Below the pieces are notes generated by a model. It did no database searches, was not told the origin of the DNA, and saw only the letters and a list, made by a program, of their open reading frames with translations. The position numbers and the translations under genes are program-made. Positions 17,634 through 26,685 of a stretch of DNA of 49,966 bases are shown here, piece by piece. Positions within the stretch are counted from its first letter, which is position 1, and the number at the start of each line of letters is the position of its first letter. Location: contig NZ_JAIEMO010000007.1 of the NCBI RefSeq assembly GCF_019752095.1, positions 1 through 49,966 on the forward strand, given 5' to 3'. This DNA is from Nitrosomonas sp. (GTDB lineage Bacteria > Pseudomonadota > Gammaproteobacteria > Burkholderiales > Nitrosomonadaceae).

Positions 17634-18149
17634 TTATTTATGTGAGAGTCTTACGGTTCCAGCGCTATTCAGATAAGTGCCGAGGCGTTTTGCTAAATAA
17701 ACTTCCACGGCGCCTGTCGATGTGCTGGTCTTGGTTTCCAAACCAACGCCGCAAGCCCACAGTTGAGCATCTAAGATTGCGATGCGTGAATTGTGGTTTT
17801 CATTGATTGTTTTAGCCTGATAATTGGCGTAGGTATTGTCTGTGCCTTTTGACGTATCAACCACTACGGTGCCGTCTGGGAGTGTGATCAGAACACGGCC
17901 ATTGGCTAATAGTGCTGCCACTGTATTGGCTTCGTTGCGCAGTGAATTGTAAGTAGGATTGTCTTTAACTGCATTGAGTTTGTTTTTGAATTTTGTTACT
18001 TGTGCCGGTGTCAATAATGCATCCAGATTAGCATAGGCAGGTGTGGATAATTTAGCCAAAACTTGGTCTCCGCATGCGGCCATTGCGTTGAAACTAACAA
18101 ATAACAATGCAGCAACTAAAGATAATAAAGACATTTTTTGCATTTTCAT
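17634..18149 (-). CDS. Secreted protein of unknown function
   Basis: A 171-residue protein. A clear signal peptide (SLLSLVAALLFVSFNAMA, cleavage before ACGDQ) leaves a mature chain of about 147 residues with two Cys (ACGDQ and LWACGVG), possibly one disulphide. The mid part is helical and charged (TPAQVTKFKNKLNAVKD). The C-terminal half includes VLITLPDGTVVVDTSKG and ends VRLSHK. I do not recognise the family. GGAG lies 8 nt before the ATG at 18149. It is transcribed divergently from the APS reductase gene across a region rich in GTATGC/GCATAC words. Confidence 0.7.
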   Translation of the reverse strand: MKMQKMSLLSLVAALLFVSFNAMAACGDQVLAKLSTPAYANLDALLTPAQVTKFKNKLNAVKDNPTYNSLRNEANTVAALLANGRVLITLPDGTVVVDTSKGTDNTYANYQAKTINENHNSRIAILDAQLWACGVGLETKTSTSTGAVEVYLAKRLGTYLNSAGTVRLSHK

Positions 18150-18460
18150 GTGAAATCTCCGATTTATTTTTTAAGTATTGCCAGACCCATTGTGAGCACT
18201 GAATGTGTTCAATAATGCATCATCCGTATGCGCATACATCACATTCATCACACAGGTAATGTATGCGAGGAGTATGCTAACAATCGATCGTGACATGCTG
18301 ATGTCATCCATATTGCAGTAGCATTAAATTTTAGAGAATTAGTAGAGCTATGGCGTTGGAGGTTGAGTATTTGTCCGTAAAAATATTTCCACTGGCAGGG
18401 TTGTGATGAAATCCTAAATGCACAATATTGGTATTGTATTTATTAATAAAGAGAATTTTT
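18150..18460. promoter_or_regulatory. Divergent promoter region with repeated GTATGC/GCATAC words
   Basis: A 311-nt region between the divergent secreted-protein and cysH genes. GTATGCGCATAC (18226-18237) is a perfect 12-bp palindrome. GCATACAT (18232-18239) pairs with ATGTATGC (18259-18266), and another GTATGC occurs near 18273. Four copies of one 6-mer within about 55 nt suggest an operator for an unknown regulator. Confidence 0.35.
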
Positions 18461-19177
18461 ATGTCTAAAGTGACAACTGTAACCCAAAAAAATGATACCC
18501 ATAATAGTGCAGGCCTAAGTGCACAAGCTATTAGCGAATTGAATGATCGTTATCGTCCGCTCAATTTTGAGGAGCGCTTGCGCAATCTTTATTTGGATTT
18601 TCATCCTGAGAAAGTAATGGTGACATCTTCTTTTGCAGCAACCTCTGCCTATTTTTTGCACATTATTTCCCGCATTTGTCCGGAGCAGGTTATATTTTTT
18701 GTAGATACGGGCTTCCATTTTCCAGAAACCTTGCTATATCGGGATTATTTGATCGGGTTGTACCATCTTAAAGTCAAGGATCTGAGAGCTGATGAATATC
18801 AGCACTGGTACAGTGAAAAAGAAAAATTATATGTGGTGGATCCAGATTTTTGCTGCACGATCAATAAAATCGGCCCCTTAGATGAAATCAAACCCAACTA
18901 CGATGTTTGGGTGTCAAGTTTGATGAACTGGCAGACGGATCATCGCGCAAGTTTAAGTATTTTTGAAGAACGTCGCGGAATTATCAAATTTAATCCGATG
19001 ATTGATGTGACTCGTGAAGAACGTGACGCCTATATTCTCGAACATAAATTACCTTTCCACCCGCTTGTGGCAGAGGGATATTCCTCGATAGGTTGTACGC
19101 ATTGCACAGTGAAAGGTAATGGTCGCTGTGGGCGTTGGGCTGGAAAACCTAAGACCGAGTGTGGCTTGCATCTTTAA
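18461..19177 (+). CDS. cysH: Assimilatory adenylylsulfate (APS) reductase
   Basis: A 238-residue CysH-family enzyme that reduces activated sulfate to sulfite with thioredoxin. The P-loop-like TSSFAATSAYFLHI is seen at about residue 50. The C-terminal ECGLH carries the catalytic Cys. Two cysteine pairs, FCCTINK and GCTHCTVKG, are the [4Fe-4S] ligands that mark APS reductases and are absent from enterobacterial PAPS reductases. APS is therefore the likely substrate. I chose the ATG at 18461, where the AAAGAG purine tract precedes it; an upstream TTG at 18428 adds 11 residues. No other sulfate-assimilation gene is adjacent. It is convergent with the prolyl aminopeptidase gene. Confidence 0.9.
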   Translation: MSKVTTVTQKNDTHNSAGLSAQAISELNDRYRPLNFEERLRNLYLDFHPEKVMVTSSFAATSAYFLHIISRICPEQVIFFVDTGFHFPETLLYRDYLIGLYHLKVKDLRADEYQHWYSEKEKLYVVDPDFCCTINKIGPLDEIKPNYDVWVSSLMNWQTDHRASLSIFEERRGIIKFNPMIDVTREERDAYILEHKLPFHPLVAEGYSSIGCTHCTVKGNGRCGRWAGKPKTECGLHL

Positions 19178-19221
19178 ATCTCTAACTGGTATACAGCTGT
19201 CCTTGTGAGCTTATTTGTTAG

Positions 19222-20184
19222 CTATTTGATGATAGTTTTAAACCGATCGGTGGTTTTGACCAGGGCCGATTTTATACCGGGTTCCCAAGCCGAATGACCG
19301 GCGTCATCAATAATGATGTATTCAGCTTGTGGCCAGGCCTGGTGTAGATCATCGGCACTGACAATCGGGCAGACTGCATCATAGCGCCCTTGCACAATGG
19401 TGGCGGGAATGTTGTGGAGTTTGTGCACGTTTCTCAGCAAAGAGTTTTCCGGTAGGAAAATGTTGTGGCTAAAGTAGTGTGCTTCCATACGTGCTAAGCC
19501 CAGCGCGACGGTATCACTGGCAAAGTAGCTGATCGTGGCTGGATTCGGCAACAGTGTGGAGCAGGAGCCCTCGTAGGTACTCCAAGTACGCGCGGCAGGC
19601 AAATGTATGGTTGGATCAGGATTCATCAAGCGCTGATAATAAGCCGCAAGAATATTGTTGCGTTCTTCCGTTGAAAGCGGTGCGACTAAAACATGCCAAG
19701 CTTCGGGAAATAAATTGCGTAGCCCGTAAAGAAACCAATCAATCTCCTGTTTGCGGCAAAGAAAAATTCCCCGCAGTATAAAGCCCAGGCAGTGTTCAGG
19801 ATGTGCTTCGCCGTAGGCAATTGCCAACGTGCTGCCCCAAGAGCCTCCAAATACCAGCCATCGATCAATTTCCAGATGTCGTCTGAGTAATTCCAGGTCG
19901 TGAATCAAATGTGGAGTTGTATTTTCTCGAATTTCACCGAGTGGGGTCGAGCGACCTGCGCCTCTTTGATCATAAATGACAATGCGATAATAGTCCGGAT
20001 CAAAGAAACGCCGGTGCATTGGGGTTGATCCGGCTCCGGGGCCGCCATGCAGGAATATTACAGGGATTCCGGCAGGGTTTCCGGATTCTTCCCAATACAT
20101 GGTATGAATTTCGTCTAAGGGTAGTTTTCCTTGGTTATGGGGCTCGATTTCGGGGTATAGTTCAGCAGCTAAATGATTGTTCAT
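19222..20184 (-). CDS. pip: Prolyl aminopeptidase (proline iminopeptidase)
   Basis: A 320-residue alpha/beta-hydrolase that removes N-terminal proline from peptides. Visible features are the oxyanion motif HGGPGAGS, YDQRGAGRSTP, the nucleophile elbow GGSWGS with catalytic Ser, Asp in VQGRYDAVCP, and His in DAGHSAWEPG. The set and the length are typical of peptidase family S33. There is no signal peptide, so it is cytoplasmic. The 45-nt gap to the convergent cysH stop holds no clear terminator. Confidence 0.92.
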   Translation of the reverse strand: MNNHLAAELYPEIEPHNQGKLPLDEIHTMYWEESGNPAGIPVIFLHGGPGAGSTPMHRRFFDPDYYRIVIYDQRGAGRSTPLGEIRENTTPHLIHDLELLRRHLEIDRWLVFGGSWGSTLAIAYGEAHPEHCLGFILRGIFLCRKQEIDWFLYGLRNLFPEAWHVLVAPLSTEERNNILAAYYQRLMNPDPTIHLPAARTWSTYEGSCSTLLPNPATISYFASDTVALGLARMEAHYFSHNIFLPENSLLRNVHKLHNIPATIVQGRYDAVCPIVSADDLHQAWPQAEYIIIDDAGHSAWEPGIKSALVKTTDRFKTIIK

Positions 20185-20344
20185 AGTGTGAGCGAATAAT
20201 GGTTTCTGATTAATGAATCATGAAATTGAAAGAATAGCGTGATAAACCGCACAGAGTTTAAAGCTTAAATGAATTATAGTTCTGATATATTGCTTGAAAG
20301 ATTGCATAGGTTACATACTGTATCAATGTTTTAAGGAATAATAT

Positions 20345-20602
20345 ATGCCCAATACTATACTGAAGGGACGGGAAGTTTCCATGTTACGGGAAGAGATGGA
20401 GATTTTAATGAATGAGCGTCAATGTTTGCTGGATGCCACAGGAGCTGCGGCTATGTTTGTAGCCAAATTGGACAGTACAGTGTTGCCGGAGTCGGCTTGC
20501 CAGGCGGCTAAAATTTTATCCAGTTCACTTAATAACTTACCCGAGGAGACCTTACGGGATGCGTTGGAAAGAGTGAAGTTAGTATCTGCTGTCCGTGCAT
20601 GA
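20345..20602 (+). CDS. Small protein of unknown function upstream of a patatin gene
   Basis: An 85-residue, probably helical, cytoplasmic protein with no signal peptide. The N-terminal half is amphipathic and charged (MLREEMEILMNERQCLLDATG), and the C-terminal half resembles a helical bundle. AGGA lies 8 nt before the ATG, which supports translation. The stop overlaps the patatin start by 8 nt, so the two are coupled. I do not recognise a family. A partner or regulator of the lipase is possible but unproven. Confidence 0.6.
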   Translation: MPNTILKGREVSMLREEMEILMNERQCLLDATGAAAMFVAKLDSTVLPESACQAAKILSSSLNNLPEETLRDALERVKLVSAVRA

Positions 20603-21779
20603 AAAAAAGAAAGATCTAGTTGCACCAAAGGTTGGGCTTGTGCTGACCGGAGGGGGGGCACGTGCAGCCTATCAAGTGGGCGTATTGCGCGCTATTGCAG
20701 AGATGTTGCCAGATAAGTCGCGCAATCCGTTTCCTGTTATTTGTGGAACATCAGCAGGCGCCATTAACGCTGCCAGCATCGCCGTTGCCGCCAACAATTT
20801 TGCTGAAGGTGTAGCGCAGTTAGAGGATGTTTGGTCAAATTTTCATGTAAATCAGATTTACCGTTCGGATCTGGTCGGCGTGATGCATAACACTTTGCGG
20901 TGTATGTTATCGCTAGTGTCGAGTGAGTACGGTCAGCATAATCCAATTTCCTTGCTGGATAACGCTCCATTGGAAACATTGTTAAGCAGCCGCTTTTCTT
21001 TTCGCGCCATTCAACATTGTATTCGTTCCGGTTCGTTACATGCCTTAGGATTGACCGCATGGGGTTATACCTCGGGGCAGTCGGTTACTTTTTATCAAGC
21101 AGCAAGAGAGGTCAGGCCTTGGAAAAGGGCGCAGCGGTTGGGTGTCCCGGTTGAAATCGGAGTTGAGCATTTAATGGCTTCTTCATCGATACCATTCATT
21201 TTCCCTGCGGTAAAATTAAATCGTGAATTCTTTGGTGACGGCTCTATGCGTCAGATGGCGCCGATCAGTCCGGCACTTCATCTGGGTGCTGACAAAGTGC
21301 TGATTATTGGCGTGCGTAAACCAGTAACAAATGAGCCAAAACGTACTAGCACCACAAGCTATCCACCTTTTGCCCAGATCGCGGGACATGCATTGAACAG
21401 TATTTTTGTCGATAGCCTGGATGTTGATCTGGAGCGTTTGCTGCGCATCAACGAAACGCTGAAATTGATCCCCCATGAAGTGTTTAAAGAAAAAAATATT
21501 TCACTGCGCCCGGTTGAAGCGATGATGATTGCGCCCAGCGAAGGCATCAATGTGATTGCGCAGAAATATGCTTTTACTCTGCCATGGATCATGCGTTCTC
21601 TATACCGTGCTATTGGTGCCATGGGACCCAATGGATCGACTTTATTGAGTTACGTACTATTTGAAGTGCCTTTCTGTCGACATTTAATTGAGCTAGGTTA
21701 TAACGATACTTTGCAGCAAAAAGATGAACTGCTGAAGTTTATTGGTGTTCAAGATAAGGTAGAGAAAAATAGTAATTGA
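20595..21779 (+). CDS. Patatin-like phospholipase family protein
   Basis: A 394-residue serine lipase/acyl hydrolase. The patatin domain covers about residues 12-235. It has the glycine-rich oxyanion motif TGGGARAAYQ, the nucleophile GTSAG (Ser53), and the catalytic Asp in FFGDGSMRQM, so both dyad residues are present. The C-terminal 150 residues are a DUF3336-like or unrelated extension. There is no signal peptide. The start is GTG at 20595, overlapping the preceding small gene; no later in-frame start would keep the first strand of the fold. The substrate is unknown; phospholipids are likely. Confidence 0.87.
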   Translation: MHEKKKDLVAPKVGLVLTGGGARAAYQVGVLRAIAEMLPDKSRNPFPVICGTSAGAINAASIAVAANNFAEGVAQLEDVWSNFHVNQIYRSDLVGVMHNTLRCMLSLVSSEYGQHNPISLLDNAPLETLLSSRFSFRAIQHCIRSGSLHALGLTAWGYTSGQSVTFYQAAREVRPWKRAQRLGVPVEIGVEHLMASSSIPFIFPAVKLNREFFGDGSMRQMAPISPALHLGADKVLIIGVRKPVTNEPKRTSTTSYPPFAQIAGHALNSIFVDSLDVDLERLLRINETLKLIPHEVFKEKNISLRPVEAMMIAPSEGINVIAQKYAFTLPWIMRSLYRAIGAMGPNGSTLLSYVLFEVPFCRHLIELGYNDTLQQKDELLKFIGVQDKVEKNSN

Positions 21780-21822
21780 GTTTCTTGTGATTTTGATTTG
21801 AATTTTAGTCGGGAAGGATTAA

Positions 21823-22542
21823 ATGGCTTTTGATAGTCCGCAATTCTGGATTGCTGTTATGCAAATCATTGCGATTGATATCGTGCTTGGGGGCGACAAC
21901 GCGGTTGTCATCGCGCTTGCCTGTCGGCGTCTGCCGGAACATCAGCGCAAGCTAGGCATTATGTGGGGTGTTGTAGGCGCCATTGGATTACGCGTTATGC
22001 TGATCTTTTTTGCATTAAGTTTGCTTGCCATCCCTTACCTGAAGATCGTTGGCGCGGTTTTATTGGTATGGATCGGTATCAAACTACTGCAACCGGAACC
22101 CATAGAAGTGCACGAAGTTGGCGCCAGTACAACTTTATTAGGTGCGATTAAAACGATCATTGTGGCCGATGCCGTAATGAGTCTCGACAATGTGATTGCT
22201 ATCGCGGGCGCAGCCAAAGATAGTATGGGTCTGGTAATTTTTGGTTTAGTCATCAGTGTGCCAATTATTGTATGGGGCAGTCAATTGGTGATGAAAGTCA
22301 TGGATCGTTATCCGATAACGATTGTGATCGGTGCCGGGCTGTTGGGATGGATCGCAGGTGATATGGCGGTTACCGATGTGGTTACCAAAGATTGGGTCAG
22401 CATGCAGGCAAAATATTTACATTGGATTGCTCCGGCGGCAATGGCTTTTCTGGTGATTATGCTGGGTAAAACGCTGGCTGCCCGGCATCCGGTGGAGATT
22501 GCTCCTGTCATTGATCTGGTTGATGAGAAAAAATCCAAATAA
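21823..22542 (+). CDS. TerC/YjbE-family integral membrane protein
   Basis: A 239-residue membrane protein with about seven helices. It has the two acidic TerC motifs, IVLGGDNAVVIALA (helix 1) and VMSLDNVIAIAGAA (helix 5), whose Asp residues are thought to bind metal. TerC family proteins have been linked to manganese export and to tellurite resistance. The YjbE-type name covers this length. AAGGA lies 6 nt before the ATG. No tellurite genes are nearby, so a metal-homeostasis role is more likely. It is followed by a universal stress protein gene. Confidence 0.85.
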   Translation: MAFDSPQFWIAVMQIIAIDIVLGGDNAVVIALACRRLPEHQRKLGIMWGVVGAIGLRVMLIFFALSLLAIPYLKIVGAVLLVWIGIKLLQPEPIEVHEVGASTTLLGAIKTIIVADAVMSLDNVIAIAGAAKDSMGLVIFGLVISVPIIVWGSQLVMKVMDRYPITIVIGAGLLGWIAGDMAVTDVVTKDWVSMQAKYLHWIAPAAMAFLVIMLGKTLAARHPVEIAPVIDLVDEKKSK

Positions 22543-22575
22543 TAATTTCTATGATTAAAAATAAAGAGATTGATC

Positions 22576-23001
22576 ATGCTAAAAATCCTGCTACCTGTTG
22601 ATGGCTCTGATAATTCCAATAAAACAGTCAGTGAGTTTATTCAATTACTGGATTGGTATAAGGAAAAACCGGAATTGCATCTATTGAACGTGCAATATCC
22701 TCTGGATGGCAACGTCTCATTATTTATTAATCAGACGGATATCAAACAATATCATCAGGATGAAGGATTAAAAAGCCTGCAATCTGCACGCGATTTACTC
22801 GATCAAGCGGGAGTTTCCTGCCAACATCACATCACTGTCGGGGATCCGGCTCAAATGATTGTTCGTTTTGCGGTCGAAAAGCAATACCATCAGATTGTCA
22901 TGGGGCCACGTGGTAAAGGCAGCATACAAGGTATGCTGCTAGGATCGGTGACTAGCAAAGTGATGCAGCTATCAAGTCTCCCCGTATTGTTGGTTAGATG
23001 A
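22576..23001 (+). CDS. Universal stress protein, UspA family
   Basis: A 141-residue single-domain Usp. It has the N-terminal strand KILLPVDGSDNS and the C-terminal ATP-binding signature MGPRGKGSIQGMLLGSVTSKV, the G-2x-G-9x-G-(S/T) pattern of nucleotide-binding members. I chose the ATG at 22576; a TTG at 22570 is also in frame. It lies between terC and the phosphodiesterase gene on the same strand with short gaps and is probably co-transcribed. Its specific role is unknown. Confidence 0.88.
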   Translation: MLKILLPVDGSDNSNKTVSEFIQLLDWYKEKPELHLLNVQYPLDGNVSLFINQTDIKQYHQDEGLKSLQSARDLLDQAGVSCQHHITVGDPAQMIVRFAVEKQYHQIVMGPRGKGSIQGMLLGSVTSKVMQLSSLPVLLVR

Positions 23002-23021
23002 TGTCTTTCTGAGGCCAACGT

Positions 23022-23786
23022 ATGAAACTCAGGGTGTTGGGATGTAGCGGAGGAATAGGGAGTGGTGCGCAGACCACGGCCATGCTATTGGACGATGATG
23101 TGCTGATCGATGCAGGAACCGGTGTGGGGAATTTGACCATCGAGGAAATGGTCAAGATTGATCATATCTTAGTGACACACGCACACCTGGATCATGTGGC
23201 TTTTATTCCTTTTCTCGTGGATACGGTTGGTTCCATGCGCGCCAGGTCGATAACCATTCATGCCATACCAGCAACACTGGAGATATTGCAAAAACACTTG
23301 TTTAATTGGTATCTCTGGCCGGATTTTACAAAAATTCCCGATGTTGCAACACCTTATATGCGCTATGAGGCTTTGGCACTGGATCAAACAATTTGCCTCA
23401 AGCAACGCAAAATAACGCCCTTACCTGCGAATCATACTATCCCGGCGGTGGGTTATCAGCTTGATTCCGGACAAGCCAGCCTTGTGTTCACCGGTGACAC
23501 TACAACTAATGATGCGCTATGGATGGCCGTTAATAAAATTGAGAATCTGAAATATTTAATTATTGAATCGGCTTTCTGTAATCAGAGGCGAGACATCGCA
23601 CAAAGATCCCGGCACTATTGTCCAAGCTTGCTGGCGGAAGATCTGAAAAAACTAGAACGAACAGCGGAGATATTTATCACGCACTTAAAACCAGGCGAAG
23701 CTGAAATAACGATGCAACAAATCAGTGAATGTATTGGAAATTATCATCCTCGCCAGCTAGAGAACAATCTATTACTTGAATTTTAG
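23022..23786 (+). CDS. Class II cyclic-nucleotide phosphodiesterase-like metallo-beta-lactamase-fold protein
   Basis: A 254-residue MBL-fold hydrolase. Metal ligands are visible in VTHAHLDHVAF (HxHxDH), in the TPLPANHTIP His, the VFTGDTT Asp and the FITHLKPGE His. The arrangement and the N-terminal LRVLGCSGGIGSG resemble the cAMP phosphodiesterase class II family (yeast PDE1 type, CpdP). The substrate could be cAMP or another phosphodiester. The stop is 11 nt before the GAF-ATPase gene. Confidence 0.8.
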   Translation: MKLRVLGCSGGIGSGAQTTAMLLDDDVLIDAGTGVGNLTIEEMVKIDHILVTHAHLDHVAFIPFLVDTVGSMRARSITIHAIPATLEILQKHLFNWYLWPDFTKIPDVATPYMRYEALALDQTICLKQRKITPLPANHTIPAVGYQLDSGQASLVFTGDTTTNDALWMAVNKIENLKYLIIESAFCNQRRDIAQRSRHYCPSLLAEDLKKLERTAEIFITHLKPGEAEITMQQISECIGNYHPRQLENNLLLEF

Positions 23787-23797
23787 GATGTGATGCT

Positions 23798-26179
23798 ATG
23801 AATGCAACGGTACTAACGCCTCATAAGCCAAAAGATGCTTCTAATATCTCTGGAGGAGCAAGTGCAACTGTGAATTTCCAGAAAGTTATCAGCAAGATAA
23901 ATACTGCCAATAATTTAGACGAAATCATGGCGGAAGTCAGTAAAGATATTTGTGCATTATTTAATGCGGATCGACTAACAATTTATTTATTGAATGCAGA
24001 CAAATCATGTTTTGTATCACGGGTTAAAACAGGGCTTGATTCGTTTCAGGATTTGCAAATGCAGGTAATGGAGAAGAGTATTGTTGGTTTTGCCGGCTTA
24101 CACAAGAAAGTTGTTAATATTGAGGATGTTTACAATAAATCCGAGCTAAAAAAAATTAGCGCATCGCTTACTTTTTCCAATGATGTCGACAAGCGTACTG
24201 GTTATCGAACCAAACAAATGTTGGCGGTGCCGATCTTGAACCCGAATAATCAAGAGCTGCTCGGCGTGGTGCAGGTTATTAACAACCACAGTAATGAGCC
24301 TTTTCCTGCGGCGACAGTGAAAGGCGTAACGGAAGTTTGTCAAACCCTGGCAGTTGCATTTAATCAGCGGCAACAACCGGAGCAGTTGATTAAATCCAAA
24401 TATGATTATCTGATTCTTGATGCCCTGATCTCATCTGCGGAGCTTGATCTTGCAACCCGTTCGGCACGTAAAAAAGGTTGTGATTTGGAAGATGTGCTGG
24501 TGGATGAATTTCAGATTGGTTTGCCGCTCATCGGTAAGGCGCTGGCTTTGTTCTTTGGGGCCAAATACGAGCCTTTCAGAGCTGATAGAATCAAGCCAAT
24601 GGATTTACTCAGGAATATTAAAAAAGATTATGTTGAAAGTAATGCCTTGTTACCGATTGATGAAACCAAGGATGGGCTGGTAGTTTTAACGCTCGATCCG
24701 GAGCAGATCAAGTCACAACGCATTGCAAACACGATTTTCCCCAAGTACAAGATTATTTATGCAGTGACCACCAAACGTGAATTCACGGCGACGGTGGAGC
24801 AGTTTTATGGCGGCAGTCAGGATGAGACCGGAAGCGGTGATATCAATGAAATGCTCTTTAATCTTGGGGATGAGCATGTTGAAGATAGCGCTAACGAAAT
24901 AGAGGAATCTTCAGCGGCATCGGACAATGAATTAGTCAAGCTGGTGAATAAAATCATCATTGATGCCTATAAGATGGGGGTGTCAGACATTCATATTGAG
25001 CCTTTCCCGGGCAAGGAAAAAACCAAAATCCGTTTCCGCAAGGATGGCTCGCTGATGCCTTATATTGAAATTCCAGCCAGTTATCGCAATCCGTTGGTGA
25101 CGCGGCTAAAAATCATGTGCGACCTGGATATTTCAGAGAAGCGTAGGCCTCAGGATGGCAAGATTAAATTCAGAAAGTTTTCACATCTGGATATTGAGCT
25201 GCGGGTTGCTACCATTCCTTCCGCAGGCGGAATGGAAGATGTCGTGATGCGTATTCTGGCCGCCGGGGAGCCGATACCGCTGGATAAAATGGGATTCACT
25301 GAGCGTAACTTGGGGGAACTGAAAAAGATCATCAGTAAGCCCTATGGGTTATTTTTTGTGTGCGGCCCCACAGGTTCGGGTAAGACAACCACACTACATT
25401 CGGTTCTGAAATATCTCAATCGCGACGATACCAAAATATGGACCGCGGAAGACCCGGTCGAGATTACCCAAAGGGGATTGCGGCAGGTGCAGATTAACGT
25501 CAAAGCCGGGCTGACTTTTCCAGCGATCATGCGCTCGTTTCTGCGTGCGGATCCCGATATCATCATGGTGGGCGAGATGCGCGACAAGGAAACGACCAGC
25601 ATCGGCATTGAAGCATCGCTCACAGGGCATTTGGTTTTAGCCACATTGCATACCAACAGCGCGCCGGAATCGGTGATTCGTTTGTTGGATATGGGGATGG
25701 ATCCATTCAACTTTTCTGATGCGTTGCTCGGTGTTCTGGCGCAGCGGCTGACTAAACGCTTATGCAAATGCAAGGAATCGTATGTGGCCGATGAACGGGA
25801 GATCAACGCACTATTGAACGAATACTGCGAGGAACTCAGAAATATTGATCATTTCAAAGCCAATCCCGATGCAGCCATCCAAGAAATCCGCCAGCAATGG
25901 GTCGAACGTTACGGCGATGAAAGCGGCCAAATTACGCTGCATAAGCCGGTTGGTTGTGATCATTGCAATAACAGCGGTTTTTCCGGCCGGGTGGGATTGC
26001 ATGAACTAATGACCGCCAGCGATGCGCTGAAAAAGAATGTTCAGGAACGCGCGCGCGTGGCGGAAATGCTGGTGACGGCTTTAGGCGAGGGGATGCGCAC
26101 GTTGAAGCAGGACGGTATTGAAAAGGTTCTGCAAGGCGTGACGGATATCCATCAAGTACGGATAGTGTGTATCAAGTAA
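23798..26179 (+). CDS. GAF-domain PilB/GspE-type secretion ATPase
   Basis: A 793-residue AAA-like ATPase of the type IV pilus/type II secretion family. Residues about 30-190 are a GAF domain (EIMAEVSKDICALFNADRLT ... GVVQVINNHSNEPF). Residues about 205-345 are a T2SSE_N domain. The ATPase core has Walker A CGPTGSGKTTT (G523-K529), Asp box TAEDPVEI, Walker B PDIIMVGEMRD and His box TGHLVLATLHTNS. A tetracysteine zinc site (LCKCK ... CDHCNNSG) is intact. A GAF domain is not usual in PilB or GspE and suggests that a small ligand controls the motor. The expected c-di-GMP motif of MshEN is not obvious. It is 11 nt downstream of the phosphodiesterase gene; the pilin gene is convergent 0.5 kb away. 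Confidence 0.88.
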   Translation: MNATVLTPHKPKDASNISGGASATVNFQKVISKINTANNLDEIMAEVSKDICALFNADRLTIYLLNADKSCFVSRVKTGLDSFQDLQMQVMEKSIVGFAGLHKKVVNIEDVYNKSELKKISASLTFSNDVDKRTGYRTKQMLAVPILNPNNQELLGVVQVINNHSNEPFPAATVKGVTEVCQTLAVAFNQRQQPEQLIKSKYDYLILDALISSAELDLATRSARKKGCDLEDVLVDEFQIGLPLIGKALALFFGAKYEPFRADRIKPMDLLRNIKKDYVESNALLPIDETKDGLVVLTLDPEQIKSQRIANTIFPKYKIIYAVTTKREFTATVEQFYGGSQDETGSGDINEMLFNLGDEHVEDSANEIEESSAASDNELVKLVNKIIIDAYKMGVSDIHIEPFPGKEKTKIRFRKDGSLMPYIEIPASYRNPLVTRLKIMCDLDISEKRRPQDGKIKFRKFSHLDIELRVATIPSAGGMEDVVMRILAAGEPIPLDKMGFTERNLGELKKIISKPYGLFFVCGPTGSGKTTTLHSVLKYLNRDDTKIWTAEDPVEITQRGLRQVQINVKAGLTFPAIMRSFLRADPDIIMVGEMRDKETTSIGIEASLTGHLVLATLHTNSAPESVIRLLDMGMDPFNFSDALLGVLAQRLTKRLCKCKESYVADEREINALLNEYCEELRNIDHFKANPDAAIQEIRQQWVERYGDESGQITLHKPVGCDHCNNSGFSGRVGLHELMTASDALKKNVQERARVAEMLVTALGEGMRTLKQDGIEKVLQGVTDIHQVRIVCIK

Positions 26180-26685
26180 CCGATTGAATGTGACGTAAAT
26201 GGTCACATTCTGGCGTAATGTGTTGCTGTGTCCTGAACTGTAAGCGAATCAACAACGAAATTGCGATTTTATACAGAGCGAGATGATCGGTTTTCTGCTA
26301 TTTTTTGATAAATGTTTGATTTCCACCCGAAGGTTTTCCTGTCAAAAATCCTTCTGCACTGATGTCTTCGTCGAGGTCTTTCTAGTTATTTAGTGTCCTG
26401 TTCCAATTAGACGTAAATTATTCTCCTCCGTACGGGAAGCAAAGTGTGCTTTGGGTATCGCTACTTCCAGTGAAGAAAGCTTTGAATAGCCTGTTTATAT
26501 GTCATTTCAAAAGTATGTTAACCAGTAATATAGATTTCTCGCGATACTCGATGTTCTGAGTTTGATGTGGAGATGGTGAAGTATTCCTTGGGACTGCGTG
26601 TTACGAGTTCTACAAATATAAAATCAGATGATCAAAAATAAAAAACCGCCTTATCAAAGGCGGTTTTTTCTGAAGGTTATGGGGA
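26180..26685. other. 506-nt intergenic region between the secretion ATPase and pilA
   Basis: It holds a hairpin just after the ATPase gene (GAATGTGAC 26186-26194 with GTCACATTC 26202-26210, no U-run) and the pilA terminator at its far end. In between, no open frame with a credible start or family is seen. The word GTGTCCTG occurs twice (near 26228 and 26391). The stretch may be decayed insertion DNA, but I cannot support a call. Confidence 0.4.
26640..26669 (-). terminator. Rho-independent terminator of pilA (bidirectional)
   Basis: AAAAAACCGCCTT (26640-26652), loop ATC, AAAGGCGGTTTTTT (26656-26669). The stem is near-perfect and G+C-rich, with a T-run on both strands, 17 nt beyond the pilA stop. 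Confidence 0.92.

Noticed and set aside
17519..17806. 95-codon plus-strand frame overlapping the unknown secreted protein gene
   Set aside because: It covers a perfect hairpin, lies antisense to a gene with a clear signal peptide and ribosome-binding site, and has no start signal.
18286..18303. PHO-box-like GTGACATGCTGATGTCAT
   Set aside because: Only about 11 of 18 match, it is more than 150 nt from the cysH start, and no -10 lies at the right spacing.
26213..26600. Possible decayed insertion sequence between the secretion ATPase and pilA
   Set aside because: No recognisable transposase fragment or terminal repeats; only a repeated GTGTCCTG word.
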